The notes beneath the pieces were generated by a model, which was given only the letters and a program-made list of their open reading frames with translations, searched no databases and was not told where the DNA came from. This document shows positions 26,497-35,057 of a DNA stretch of 64,000 nucleotides, piece after piece (position 1 is the stretch's first letter; every line of letters begins with the position of its first letter). A program made the position numbers and the translations under genes. The stretch comes from JADJNY01 sp046349615 (GTDB lineage Bacteria > Planctomycetota > UBA1135 > GCA-002686595), in NCBI GenBank assembly GCA_046349615.1, contig JAXMBZ010000001.1, positions 620,001 to 684,000 on the forward strand, written 5' to 3'.

Positions 26497-27000
26497 AGGC
26501 ACGACCTGCGCGCGACGGAGTGCCGCGCGCGATGCGGCCCTCGTCGCGTACGAGGAGCGTTCCTCGGCGCGTTGCGTGGATTCGGGCAGGTCGCCGTCGA
26601 GTGCAGCGCGAGCGGCTCGCCATCACGCCGAGCCGAGAAGCTCGCCATCGCGCGGAGCGGAGAAGCTTGCCATCACGCCGAGCCGAGAAGCTCGCCGCCG
26701 CGCGGAGCGGAGAGGCTTGCCATCACGCCGAGCCGAGAAGCTCGCCGCCGCGCGGAGCGGAGAGGCTTGCCATCACGCCGAGCCGAGAAGCTCGCCGCCG
26801 CGCGGAGCGGAGAAGCTTGCCATCACGCCGAGCCGAGAAGCTCGCCGCCGAGCCGAGCGCAGAAACTCGCCGGGCTCGCGTCGCGAGGAACAAGGCCCTC
26901 CGACCGAGCCTCGCCGTAGAGTGCGCGCGTGCCGCCGCGGGCGAAGCGTGATATAGGTACGCGGCCCTCACCTCCGCCCCGCTTCCTCGGAACGCCCCTC
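26497..27000 (+). other. Non-coding spacer containing a 50-bp satellite
   Basis: 504 bases without a supported gene. About half is the tandem repeat at 26621-26870. Because the unit length is not a multiple of three, the open frames across it are all out of step and look like artefacts. A -10-like TATAGG at 26952-26957 may serve the kinase-like gene at 27001. Confidence 0.6.
26621..26870 (+). repeat. Five tandem copies of a 50-bp unit, each made of two 25-bp half units
   Basis: Units start at 26621, 26671, 26721, 26771 and 26821. The first four differ at only a few positions; the fifth is diverged in its second half. Each unit contains two related 25-mers, one with GCCGAGCCGAGAAGCTCGC and one with GCGGAGCGGAGAAGCTTGC, so an ancestral 25-bp repeat was first duplicated and then amplified. 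There are no unique spacers, so it is not a CRISPR array. Function unknown. Confidence 0.9.
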
Positions 27001-27870
27001 ATGGCTCTCAAGACGATCACCCTGTTCGATCTCGCTCCCGGCAAGGTCCTCCTCGATCGCTACAAGATCTCCGGCACGAGTCGGCACGGCGGGATGTCGA
27101 CGGCGTTCCAGGCCGAGGACACGAAGGGCAAGGGCGCGTGCGAGCTGCAGCTCTTCCCCGCGGCGCTGTTCGAGACGAAGAAGCAGGCCGCGGAGTTCGC
27201 GCGCTCGATGATGAGCTGGATGGAGGTCGAGTCGGCGAACGTGCTTCGTTCGCGCGAGGTGCACGCGCTCGACGACGGCACGATCCTGCTCGTCACGGAT
27301 CTCCCTCCGAAGTCCTCGTTGCGCGATTGGCGCGGCGACGAGGTGCTCGACGCGGCGACGGTCGTCGACATCGGCGTGCAGCTCTGCCAGGGGCTCGCGG
27401 CGGTGCACGAGGAGGGCCTCGTCCACGGCGACGTGAAGCCGCACACGATCCACGTCGACGACGCGAAGAAGAAGCTCTCGATCGTGCTCGTCGACGGCGG
27501 GATCACGCCGGGCCTGTGGACCGCGAAGCACCTCGGCGACAAGACCGCGCTCATCGGCACGCCGTTCTACGCGCCCGTCGAGCAGTTCGGCGGCGAGTCT
27601 CCGGACGTGCAATCGGACGTGTACAACGTCGCGACGGTGCTCTACGAGCTCGCGACCGGCGTGCTCCCGTGGAAGGGCAAGAGCTTCCTCGAGGTCTTCC
27701 AGGCGAAGCTGCAGAAGGCGCCGCCCGCGATGAAGACGCGCGCGCCGAAGTGCGACGTGCCGAAGGAACTCGAGGCCGCGATCACGAGCGGCCTGATGGC
27801 CGACAAGCGCGAACGCTGCAAGAGCGCCGAGGAGCTCGCGAAGCGACTCAAGGCGGCGAAGAAGGGCTGA
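27001..27870 (+). CDS. Hanks-type protein kinase fold, probable pseudokinase
   Basis: A 290-residue cytosolic protein with a Ser/Thr kinase fold but altered catalytic residues. The glycine loop reads GTSRHGGMSTAF (25-36). The ATP-anchoring Lys of the VAIK strand seems replaced by Q50 (CELQLF). The catalytic loop is HGDVKPHTI (142-150): the Asp D144 and K146 are kept, but the metal-binding Asn is T149. The DFG motif is DGG (165-167). APE appears as APVEQFGGES, and the later helices (SDVYNVATVLYELATG) are normal. It has no sensor or membrane segment after the domain. It may bind and regulate rather than phosphorylate, though weak activity cannot be excluded. The quinone oxidoreductase gene follows after 22 bases. 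Confidence 0.8.
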   Translation: MALKTITLFDLAPGKVLLDRYKISGTSRHGGMSTAFQAEDTKGKGACELQLFPAALFETKKQAAEFARSMMSWMEVESANVLRSREVHALDDGTILLVTDLPPKSSLRDWRGDEVLDAATVVDIGVQLCQGLAAVHEEGLVHGDVKPHTIHVDDAKKKLSIVLVDGGITPGLWTAKHLGDKTALIGTPFYAPVEQFGGESPDVQSDVYNVATVLYELATGVLPWKGKSFLEVFQAKLQKAPPAMKTRAPKCDVPKELEAAITSGLMADKRERCKSAEELAKRLKAAKKG

Positions 27871-27892
27871 TCGACTCGGGAGGAGGAGCACG

Positions 27893-28876
27893 TTGAGCGA
27901 CACCACGCGCGGCATCCTCGTCCATCGTCACGGCGGGCCGGAGGTCCTCGAGCCCGCCGAGCTCCCGCTCGCTCCGCCGGCACCGGGCGAGGTCCGCGTG
28001 CGCAACGAAGCGATCGGGCTCAACTACGTCGACGTCTACTTCCGCTCGGGGCTCTACACGCCGCCGTCGCTGCCGTACACGCCGGGCCTCGAGGGCGCGG
28101 GCGTCGTCGAGGCGCTCGGTGCGGGCGTGCGCGGGCTCGCGGTGGGCGCGCGCGTCGCGTACGCGACGCGGCCGCTCGGCGCGTACGCGGAGCGGCGCAA
28201 CCTGCCCGCGGAGCGCGTCGTCGTGCTGCCCGCGAGCATCCCGTGCGACGTCGCCGCGGCGTCGATGCTCAAGGGGATGACCGCGCACATGCTGCTGCGG
28301 CGCGTCGTCAGCGTCGAGCGCGGGCGCGTCCTGCTCGTGCACGCCGCAGCGGGCGGCGTCGGGTCGTTCCTCGTCCCGTGGGCGAAGCACCTCGGCGCGC
28401 GCGTCCTCGGCACGGTCGGGACGGACGCGAAGGCGGAGCACGCGCGCGCGCTCGGCTGCGACGAGGTGATCGTCTACACGCGCGAGGACTTCCGCGCTCG
28501 CGCGCTCGAGCTCACCGGCGGCGCGGGCGTCGACGTCGTGTACGACTCCGTCGGGCGCGAGACGTTCCTCCGCTCGCTCGAGTGCCTGAAGACGCGCGGG
28601 ATGCTCGTCAGCTTCGGGCAGAGCTCGGGGACGGTCCCGCCGTTCGACGTCGGTCTCTTGGCGAAGCGCTCGCTGTTCCTCACGCGCTGCTCGCTCTTCG
28701 ACTACACGGCGGACGCGGGCGAGCTCGCCGCCGCCGCCGCGGAGCTCTTCGCGCGCCTCGCCGACGGCACGGTGAAGGGCGCGGTCGAGCGACGTCGCGC
28801 GCTCGCCGATGCGGCGCTCGCGCACCGCGAGCTCGAAGCGCGCGCGACGATCGGCGCGACCGTGCTCGTGCCTTGA
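27893..28876 (+). CDS. NADPH:quinone oxidoreductase, zinc-independent MDR family
   Basis: A 327-residue medium-chain dehydrogenase/reductase similar to QorA. Visible are GGPEVLE near the start, GLNYVDVYFRSG, TPGLEGAGVVEALG and the NADPH-binding AAAGGVGSFLVPWAKHLGARVLGTVG. The structural and catalytic zinc ligands of alcohol dehydrogenases are missing, as expected for quinone reductases. The start is a TTG, chosen because a strong Shine-Dalgarno (GGGAGGAGG) lies 7 bases before it and no ATG is near. It follows the pseudokinase by 22 bases and could be in the same transcript. Confidence 0.9.
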   Translation: MSDTTRGILVHRHGGPEVLEPAELPLAPPAPGEVRVRNEAIGLNYVDVYFRSGLYTPPSLPYTPGLEGAGVVEALGAGVRGLAVGARVAYATRPLGAYAERRNLPAERVVVLPASIPCDVAAASMLKGMTAHMLLRRVVSVERGRVLLVHAAAGGVGSFLVPWAKHLGARVLGTVGTDAKAEHARALGCDEVIVYTREDFRARALELTGGAGVDVVYDSVGRETFLRSLECLKTRGMLVSFGQSSGTVPPFDVGLLAKRSLFLTRCSLFDYTADAGELAAAAAELFARLADGTVKGAVERRRALADAALAHRELEARATIGATVLVP

Positions 28877-29171
28877 GCTCGCAGATTCACCGCGAAACCG
28901 CCGCGAGCGCCGACTCGTGCAGACGTGGAGTCCGTGCGAATCTCGAGACGCGCGTCGTGCGCCGCAGGCCCGGTCCCCACCGCACGGAGTGACGCCGCAC
29001 GACTTCGTGCCGCTCCGTACCGCACCGATCCGCAGTTCACGCCGCCACACCGGACCGCACCGCACCTCGGCGCCCCTCACCGTACCGGGTGCTCGTTCCG
29101 GGCACGTCTTCGCGGTGCTCCCGCGCACCGCGGACGAGGGGACGCGTGCTAGCCTGAGCGCCCCACGCGCC
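28877..29171 (+). other. Spacer with short CCGCACCG-like repeats, no gene seen
   Basis: 295 bases before the CoA-ligase gene. Between about 29010 and 29080 there are irregular short repeats of the type CCGTACCGCACCG. No reading frame is convincing. A -10-like TAGCCT at 29152-29157 precedes the ligase ATG by 14 bases. Confidence 0.4.
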
Positions 29172-30767
29172 ATGAGCTCCAACGATCTCTACTCCGCGGT
29201 CGCGCCGTTCCCCGAGCGCTTCAACCTCTGCGACTACTTCCTCGACCGCAACGTGCGCGAAGGGCGCGCGAACAAGGTCGCGCTGCGCTGCGGCGAGCGC
29301 TCCGCGACGTATGCGCAGGTGTCCGAGCGCGTGAAGCGCGTCGCCGCCGCGCTCCGGCGCGCGGGCGTGCGGCCGGAGGAGCGCGTGCTCATCGTGCTGC
29401 CCGACCTGCCGGAGTTCGCCGAGGCGTGGTTCGGCGTGCTGCGCGCGGGCGGCGTCTTCGCGATGGTGAACCCGCTCCTGCACACGGAGCAGTACGCGGA
29501 GTACCTCGAGTACACGAAGGCGCGCGTCGTGATCACGCACACCGACGTGCTCCCCGCGATCGCTCCCGCGATCCGCGCGGCGCGTCTCGCGACGCAGGCG
29601 TTCGTCGTCGGTCCCGACGCAGGCGGTTTCGCGGCGTGGGAGGACGTGCTCGCGGCCGAGTCGCCCGACTCGAGGCTCGCGGAGCTCGAACCGACCGGGC
29701 CCGACGACCTCGCGGGCTGGCTCTTCACGTCGGGCTCGACGGGCCTGCCCAAGGCGTGCGTCCACACGCACGGCGACTTCGCCTACAACACGGAGACGTA
29801 CGCGCTGCGCGTCGCGGGGTATCGCGAGAGCGACGTGTGCCTCTCCGTGCCGAAGCTCTTCTTCGGCTACGCGACGGGCACGAACCTGATGTTCCCGTTC
29901 CGCGTCGGCGCGACGGTCGTCCTGTTCCCCGGGCGCGCGACCGCGGACGAGCTCTTCGACCAGATCGCGCGCTTCCGGCCGACGTTCCTCACGAGCGTGC
30001 CGACGATGATCAACAACATGCTGCGCTCGCCGCGCATCGCGGACGCGGACCTCACGAGCTTGCGCGTGTGCCTCTCCGCGGGCGAAGCGCTGCCCGCGCG
30101 GCTCTACGAGGAGTGGAAGGCGCGCACGAACGTCGAGATCCTCGACGGCATCGGCTCCGCCGAGATGTTCCACATCTACATCTCGAACTACCCGGGCGAC
30201 GTGAAGCTCGGGAGCCTCGGTCGCATCGTGCCGGGCTACGAAGCGCAGATCGTCGACCCCGAGGGCCGGCTCGTCGCCGAGGGCGAGCCCGGGCGCCTGC
30301 GCATCCGCGGCGGATCGACCGCGCTCTGCTACTGGGCCGACAAGGAGAAGTCGCGCGAGACGTTCCAGGGCGAGTGGTGCACGACCGCCGACGTGTTCCG
30401 GCGCGACGCGCAGGGCTACTACTACTACGAAGGGCGCGACGACGACCTGCTGAAGGTCAGCGGCATCTGGGTCTCGCCGCTCGAGATCGAAAACGTGCTC
30501 CTCGCGCATCCCGCGGTCGCGGAGGTGTGCGTGCTCGGGCGCGAGGACGAAGAGAAGCTCGTCAAGCCGTTCGCGCTCGTCGTGCTGCAGCCCGGTTGGA
30601 AGGGCGACGCGACGACGGCGGACGCGCTCAAGGCACACGTGAAGTCGCGCCTCGCGCCGTACAAGTACCCGCGCTGGTTCGAGTGGCGCGAAGCGCTGCC
30701 GAAGAACGACCGCGGCAAGGTCGCGCGCAAGGTGCTGAAGGCCGAGCTCGCGGCGCGCGGGAGTTGA
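29172..30767 (+). CDS. Benzoate-CoA ligase-type acyl-CoA synthetase
   Basis: A 531-residue adenylate-forming enzyme that activates a carboxylic acid with ATP and CoA. The ATP loop TSGSTGLPKAC is near residue 187, the A5 motif reads DGIGSAEMFHIYISNYPGD, and the C-terminal GRDDDLLKVSGIWVSPLEIE and NDRGKVARKVLKAEL contain the hinge and the catalytic Lys. The SAEMFHIYISN stretch and overall length match benzoate/4-hydroxybenzoate-CoA ligases. No other gene of an aromatic pathway lies beside it, so substrate assignment is by family pattern only. Confidence 0.88.
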   Translation: MSSNDLYSAVAPFPERFNLCDYFLDRNVREGRANKVALRCGERSATYAQVSERVKRVAAALRRAGVRPEERVLIVLPDLPEFAEAWFGVLRAGGVFAMVNPLLHTEQYAEYLEYTKARVVITHTDVLPAIAPAIRAARLATQAFVVGPDAGGFAAWEDVLAAESPDSRLAELEPTGPDDLAGWLFTSGSTGLPKACVHTHGDFAYNTETYALRVAGYRESDVCLSVPKLFFGYATGTNLMFPFRVGATVVLFPGRATADELFDQIARFRPTFLTSVPTMINNMLRSPRIADADLTSLRVCLSAGEALPARLYEEWKARTNVEILDGIGSAEMFHIYISNYPGDVKLGSLGRIVPGYEAQIVDPEGRLVAEGEPGRLRIRGGSTALCYWADKEKSRETFQGEWCTTADVFRRDAQGYYYYEGRDDDLLKVSGIWVSPLEIENVLLAHPAVAEVCVLGREDEEKLVKPFALVVLQPGWKGDATTADALKAHVKSRLAPYKYPRWFEWREALPKNDRGKVARKVLKAELAARGS

Positions 30768-30813
30768 GCGCGCGCTCGACGCCCGCCCTCGCTCCACCGC
30801 CGACTCTCGGCCC

Positions 30814-30856
30814 GAAAACACGCGCGGCGCGCCCGGGATGCCGGACGCGCCGCGCG
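30814..30856 (-). terminator. Terminator of the two secreted-protein genes (may act both ways)
   Basis: An 11-bp G+C stem (30821-30831 with 30846-30856) continues through one mismatch into CCGG/CCGG around a GATG loop. On the minus strand it is followed by TGTTTTCGG, giving a short U-run. It lies between the convergent CoA ligase and the secreted paralogue ending at 30881. Confidence 0.7.
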
Positions 30857-30880
30857 CTCGAATGGAAGGGTGAGCTCGGC

Positions 30881-31867
30881 TCAGTCGCCGTCCCAGCCGT
30901 TGCCCGTGGGCAGCAAGTCGCCCTTGAGCTGCGTGCCCTGGAAGAACGGGAGTTCGGCCGCGATCTCGCCCGTGCCGCTCTTCTCGATGAGGACCGCGAT
31001 CACGACCGGGTCGAGGATGTCCGCCGTCGTCGAGTACGCGACGTTGCCGTCGACCGTGAAGAAGCCGGCCTCTTCGGTGGGAGCGCCGAGCACCTCGTTC
31101 GGGTTGTCGTTCGTGTAGTTCTGCAGGAACGTCTTGCTGAAGATGCCGTTGATGTTCAGCAGCGCGGTCTTCTTCCAGCACGAGAACTGGTGCTGGGCGG
31201 AGAAGACCTCCTCGTTGTCGTTGAACGCGAGGAAGTCGACGATCGTCGTGAAGTTGCGGCCGCCGCTCAGGGAGAGGAGGACGAGGTCGCTCTGGAACGG
31301 AGCGTTCACCGACTGGCCCATGAAGCGCGGGACGATCACCTTGGCCGGCGCCTTCTCGTACTCGACGTCGTTCAGGTCGAGGATCGAGTCCTGGTCCGAC
31401 CGGGTGGTCTCGCCGTCCGCCTTGGGCGAACGGAAGGGGAGCACCTCGACCGAGTACTGGTTCGCGAGCGCGCCGTTCACGATCAGGAGGTCGCCGACGA
31501 GGTAGTTGAAGGAGATCGGCTGACCCGACGAGCTCTCCGCGTACACGTACACGAAGCCCTTCTGCGGGCCGAGCGCCGTGATGTGCGCCGAGACGAGCGC
31601 GGTGAACGTGTCGCGCGGGAGCAGGTTGACGATGCGGTTCGTCTCCTGGCAGCGCGTGGCGTCGTCGCCGCTGATGTACCAGAGGTGCACGCGCACGCCC
31701 GTCGTCGAGTTCGTGTTCGTGACCGTCAAGATCGTGTCCGTGCCGTTCCCCTGCGTGAACTCGGGGTAGACGAGCAGGCTGCCCGGATTGCGGCCGTTCG
31801 CGAGCGCGCCCGTCGTGAGCGCGGCGAGGCCGAGGATGGAGAGCGCGGCGCGAGTGAAGATGTTCAT
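30881..31867 (-). CDS. Secreted protein of unknown function, tandem paralogue A
   Basis: A 328-residue exported protein with a signal peptide (RAALSILGLAALTTGALA). The mature part begins GSLLVYPEFTQGNGTDTILTVTNTN and is rich in beta-strand patterns. It shares with the next gene the order GSLLxxPE, TxxTITxxx, a cysteine before ETNR/ERNA, FNYLVGDLLIVNG or FNHLIGIETVVNG, PRFMGQ/PRFFGQ, SDLVLLSLSGG/SDLILIALSGG, a CWKK/CWEK site and a C-terminal GDLLP. I know no function; the repeated gene pair looks like a planctomycete-type exported family. The hydrophobic body may be an Ig-like or jelly-roll fold. ATG 31867 directly precedes the signal. Confidence 0.75.
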   Translation of the reverse strand: MNIFTRAALSILGLAALTTGALANGRNPGSLLVYPEFTQGNGTDTILTVTNTNSTTGVRVHLWYISGDDATRCQETNRIVNLLPRDTFTALVSAHITALGPQKGFVYVYAESSSGQPISFNYLVGDLLIVNGALANQYSVEVLPFRSPKADGETTRSDQDSILDLNDVEYEKAPAKVIVPRFMGQSVNAPFQSDLVLLSLSGGRNFTTIVDFLAFNDNEEVFSAQHQFSCWKKTALLNINGIFSKTFLQNYTNDNPNEVLGAPTEEAGFFTVDGNVAYSTTADILDPVVIAVLIEKSGTGEIAAELPFFQGTQLKGDLLPTGNGWDGD

Positions 31868-31908
31868 GGTGTTCCTCGTGGTCTTGGGGTTCGTTTCGCT
31901 CGCTTCCA

Positions 31909-33102
31909 TCACTGGTTGTCGCCCGAAACCGGGTTCGGGCCGTCGCCGAAGATCCCGATCGGCAGCAGGTCGCCGTTCGTCTGCGAGCAGACCTCGAAGG
32001 GCAGCGTGGCCGCCGCTCCGCCGTTGCTGCGCTCGATGAGCACCGCGTAGAGCGCGGGGTCCGCGATCGTCTCGGGGCCGGTGCTGGACGCCGTGACGCC
32101 GTCGATCACGATCCAGCCCGCCTGGCGCGGGACGAGACCGAACGGCTCGTTCGCGTCGTCGTCGGTCGGGTTCGAGGGATCGTCGAGCGCGGAGTTGACC
32201 GTGTTCGGGACCCAATCGCGCAGCTTGCGCTTCTCCCAGCAGTAGAACGACGGCGTCGTGCGATCGACCTGGTTGCCCTTGTCGTTGAACGCCGTGATGC
32301 GCGCGATCGTCGTGAAGCTCGCTCCGCCGGACAGCGCGATCAGGATCAGGTCGCTGTCGTACTGCGGCGCCGTCGAACCGAATTCGTCCTGGCCGAAGAA
32401 GCGCGGGATCACGATCTGCGCGGGCGCCTCCTCGTACTCACCGAGCGCGCCCGGACCGTTCAGGTCGCGGATGCCGTCGTTGTCGTCGTCGTTCGTCGCG
32501 AGCTCGTTGCCGATGCCCTTGAACGAGATCGCGTTGATCGAGTAGTCGAAGTTGTCGAAGCCGTTGACGACCGTCTCGATGCCGATCAGGTGGTTGAACA
32601 CGATCGGGGTGAAGAGGCCGGGGCCGCCGGGGACCGAGGTCCGCGCGAACGCGTAGGCGTAGCCCTGCATCGGGTCGGGGATGATCTGGTTGCTGACCCA
32701 GGTCACCGTGTCGCACGGGGACAGGACGAGGCCGGCGTTGCGCTCCTGGCACGTGTCCTTGTTGATGTAGACGACCTCGACCGTCACGTTCGCGCCGCCG
32801 GTGCAGCAGCCGTCCGTGATCGTGAAGATCGTGCGCGTTCCCTCGCGGTTGTCGAGCTCGGGGAAGAGCAGCAGGCTCCCGCACTCGTTGCGATTGCGCG
32901 GGTTGCACGGGGGCGTGCCCGGTCCGAGCGCTCGACTGCCCAGAACCGCGGTCGATTGCTGCGCGGGCTGTGCTCGCGTCGCGTCGACGGTCAGGGGGCC
33001 TTGGAACGGAGCCGCGGCGGTCGCGGCGGCGAGACTCGAGAGCAAACCACTCGAGGTCGCGACGCCCAGCGCACGGATCCACGTAGTTCTCGTTGCAACC
33101 AT
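31909..33102 (-). CDS. Secreted protein of unknown function, tandem paralogue B
   Basis: A 397-residue exported protein, upstream of and homologous to paralogue A. Extra cysteines (GTPPCNPRNRNECGS, DGCCTGG, LSPCDT) suggest disulfides absent from A. It has an acidic stretch (ATNDDDNDGIRDLNG) that resembles a calcium-binding thrombospondin type 3 or dockerin-like loop. I chose ATG 33102 because GAGGAG lies about 10 bases before it and a hydrophobic segment (ALGVATSSGLLSSLAAATAAA) follows. The two genes are 41 bases apart and probably form one transcript ending at the terminator near 30830. Function unknown. Confidence 0.72.
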   Translation of the reverse strand: MVATRTTWIRALGVATSSGLLSSLAAATAAAPFQGPLTVDATRAQPAQQSTAVLGSRALGPGTPPCNPRNRNECGSLLLFPELDNREGTRTIFTITDGCCTGGANVTVEVVYINKDTCQERNAGLVLSPCDTVTWVSNQIIPDPMQGYAYAFARTSVPGGPGLFTPIVFNHLIGIETVVNGFDNFDYSINAISFKGIGNELATNDDDNDGIRDLNGPGALGEYEEAPAQIVIPRFFGQDEFGSTAPQYDSDLILIALSGGASFTTIARITAFNDKGNQVDRTTPSFYCWEKRKLRDWVPNTVNSALDDPSNPTDDDANEPFGLVPRQAGWIVIDGVTASSTGPETIADPALYAVLIERSNGGAAATLPFEVCSQTNGDLLPIGIFGDGPNPVSGDNQ

Positions 33103-33693
33103 CCCAGTAGCACTCCTCGTTGACGAGCACGCGAGGCGCGGCAGCGGCTTCGAACACGGTGCGGTCGAGACCGCGTCGGAGGCACGCCGCCCACGCCCAC
33201 GACCCCGCACACGAATGCGGGCGATGGAGGCGGGCGAGATGGCGAGCTCTCCCGTTTCGAAACTCCGCTGCGAACGTCCCTGCAGCTCTAGATGCAATCC
33301 TCGTTGTGTTGTCGGGACGTCACCACCTCGAAGGCGGCGACCGCGGCGGACTCTAGCCACGCGAAAAAACACGGGCAAGCGCGCGCGAGAGCGGGGAGCG
33401 GCGAGTCGGAGCACTTCGACGGCGCGTGGAATCCGCGCGACGAATTCGATCTCGGCGCGCGCGGAGAATGCGATCTCGCTCGAGTCGATGCATACGAGTC
33501 GGAATCACGCCGACGATCACGAACGCGCAATTCCAGATCGCGCTCGACGTCGAATGGGCGATGCTGACGAGCGCCCGCGCTGGACGCGCACGATCCGGAT
33601 TCGAAGGATCGTGGAGCGGACGGCGCTTTTTCGGCGTCGATCGAGCGCTTCCAGGCCGGTGGAGGCGGGCGCGCGCGCTCGTTCCCTGCCAGG
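33103..33693. other. Divergent spacer without a supported gene
   Basis: 591 bases between the secreted-protein pair (minus) and the creatininase gene (plus). Frames here are open only because of high G+C and have no family pattern, RBS or consistent codon bias. Both promoters should lie here, but I see no clear -35/-10 pair. Confidence 0.5.
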
Positions 33694-34497
33694 ATGGGGG
33701 CGATGACCGACCTCTCGAAGCTCACCTCGCCCGAGGCCGCGGCGTGCTTCCAGCCGCGCTCGATCGTGATCGTGCCGATCGGAAGTACCGAGCCGCACGG
33801 GCCGCACCTCCCGCTCGACACCGACGTGACCATCGCGCTCGCACAAGCGCGACGCGCGGCGGAGCTCCTGCGCGAGCGCGGCGTGCCCGCGTTCGTCGCG
33901 CCGCCGATCGCGTACGGCGTGACGAACTACACGGAGGGCTTCCCCGGCCGCGTGTCGCTGCGTCCCGGAACTCTGTGGGCGCTCGTCGAGGACGTGCTCC
34001 GCGCGCTCGAGCAAGAGGGCGTGCGCCAGATCGTGCTCGTGAACGGCCACCTCGAGCCCGCGCACGTCGAGGTGCTGCGCGGAGTCGTGCTCGACCACGC
34101 CGTGCGTTCGGAGCAGCGCGCCGAGGCCGTGCTCGTCGACGTGACGCGCCGCAAGAACGCCGCACGCCTCGGCGCCGAGTTCCAGAGCGGCGACTGCCAC
34201 GCGGGAAGCTACGAGACGAGCCTCGTCCAACACGCCGACCCGACCGCGGTCCGTGAACGCGAGCGCGCGACGCTCCCGCCCGTGAAGATCGACCTGATCG
34301 CGAAGATGAAGCAGGGCATCACGACCTTCGCCGCCGCCGGCGCGACCCAGGCCTACTGCGGTGCTCCGAGCGAAGCGAACGCCGAGACCGGCCGCGCCCT
34401 GACCGAAACGCTGGCCCACCTCGTCGTCGAAGAAGCCCAAGAACGCTGGCCCACCCTCTTCCCCGATCGAGGAGCTGAGAGAAACCAGAACTCGTGA
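33694..34497 (+). CDS. Creatininase-family metal-dependent amidohydrolase
   Basis: A 267-residue cytosolic protein of the creatininase/MftE family. The metal ligands are visible in IGSTEPHGPHLPLDTD (Glu, His and Asp), in VNGHLEPA and in SGDCHAGSYETS, where His and Glu complete the site. Members hydrolyse cyclic amides or act in peptide-derived cofactor maturation; no precursor peptide or radical SAM partner is near, so the substrate is unknown. Either ATG 33694 or ATG 33703 could be the start. The stop codon lies inside the left arm of a strong hairpin. Confidence 0.88.
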   Translation: MGAMTDLSKLTSPEAAACFQPRSIVIVPIGSTEPHGPHLPLDTDVTIALAQARRAAELLRERGVPAFVAPPIAYGVTNYTEGFPGRVSLRPGTLWALVEDVLRALEQEGVRQIVLVNGHLEPAHVEVLRGVVLDHAVRSEQRAEAVLVDVTRRKNAARLGAEFQSGDCHAGSYETSLVQHADPTAVRERERATLPPVKIDLIAKMKQGITTFAAAGATQAYCGAPSEANAETGRALTETLAHLVVEEAQERWPTLFPDRGAERNQNS

Positions 34498-34542
34498 CCC
34501 GCTCGCGCCGGTTCCTCCGGCGCGAGCGGGTCACGAGTCTGG
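34485..34542 (+). repeat. Strong palindromic hairpin across the creatininase stop codon
   Basis: A perfect 22-bp inverted repeat (34490-34511 and 34517-34538, loop TTCCT) that extends by four more pairs through a one-base bulge. The TGA of the creatininase gene (34495-34497) is inside the left arm. No U-run follows, so it is not a standard terminator. It could be a Rho-independent variant, an RNA stability element or a small palindromic mobile repeat. Confidence 0.85.
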
Positions 34543-34634
34543 AATGCGAAGCATCCAAATGTGTTCCGTTGCGCCCAGTCTCCGCTGCTGCCCAACGCCC
34601 TCTCGCGCTCCCGACCGACCCCCAGTCCCTCCCC

Positions 34635-35057
34635 ATGCCGGCCCACACCACCCCGATCCAAATCCGCTTCGGCCACACCGACCCCTCCGGCATCGTCTAC
34701 TTCCCGCGCGTCTACGAAGCCCTCCACGACGTCTTCGAGGACCTGATCGAGCGTCACCTCGGCGAGCGCTACCACCACATCCTCCTCGAGAAGAAGCTCG
34801 GTTTCCCGCTCGTCCACAGCCAGGTCGACTTCCGCCGCCCGCTGCGCTTCGGCGACCGTCCGACCGTGCGCGTCACCTGCTTCCACCTCGGCACGAGCTC
34901 GATCGGCCTGCGCTACGTCTTCGAGCTCGATCACGTGCTCTGCGTCGACGCGCGGCAGACCACCGCGCTGACCGACCTCACCACGATGAAGAGCCGCCCG
35001 CTTCCCGACGCGTGGCGTGCGCGCTTCGAGGAACTCCGCGAGGAGCTCCCCGCATGA
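34635..35057 (+). CDS. 4-hydroxybenzoyl-CoA thioesterase-like hotdog protein
   Basis: A 140-residue hotdog-fold thioesterase. The motif GHTDPSGIVYFPRVYEALHD contains the catalytic Asp (DPSGIVYF) of the 4HBT class. The rest, such as FPLVHSQVDFRRPLRFGD, matches the family. I chose ATG 34635, directly before the first strand; the frame is open further upstream but that part looks non-coding. The stop overlaps the DinB gene (ATGA). Thioesterases of this class also occur as YbgC proteins of the Tol-Pal system; no Tol genes are here. Confidence 0.85.
   Translation: MPAHTTPIQIRFGHTDPSGIVYFPRVYEALHDVFEDLIERHLGERYHHILLEKKLGFPLVHSQVDFRRPLRFGDRPTVRVTCFHLGTSSIGLRYVFELDHVLCVDARQTTALTDLTTMKSRPLPDAWRARFEELREELPA

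Noticed and set aside
26621..26870. CRISPR array
   Set aside because: The 50-bp units are directly adjacent with no unique spacers, and no cas gene is near.
26012..26956. Coding of the repeat block as AEKLAxARSGEACHHAEP-type proteins
   Set aside because: The unit length changes frame each copy, so all frames give similar Ala/Arg-rich strings; no start signal or homologous pattern.
33103..33693. N-terminal extension of secreted paralogue B up to about 33414
   Set aside because: The added residues are Arg-rich without a pattern, while ATG 33102 has a ribosome-binding site and directly precedes the signal peptide.
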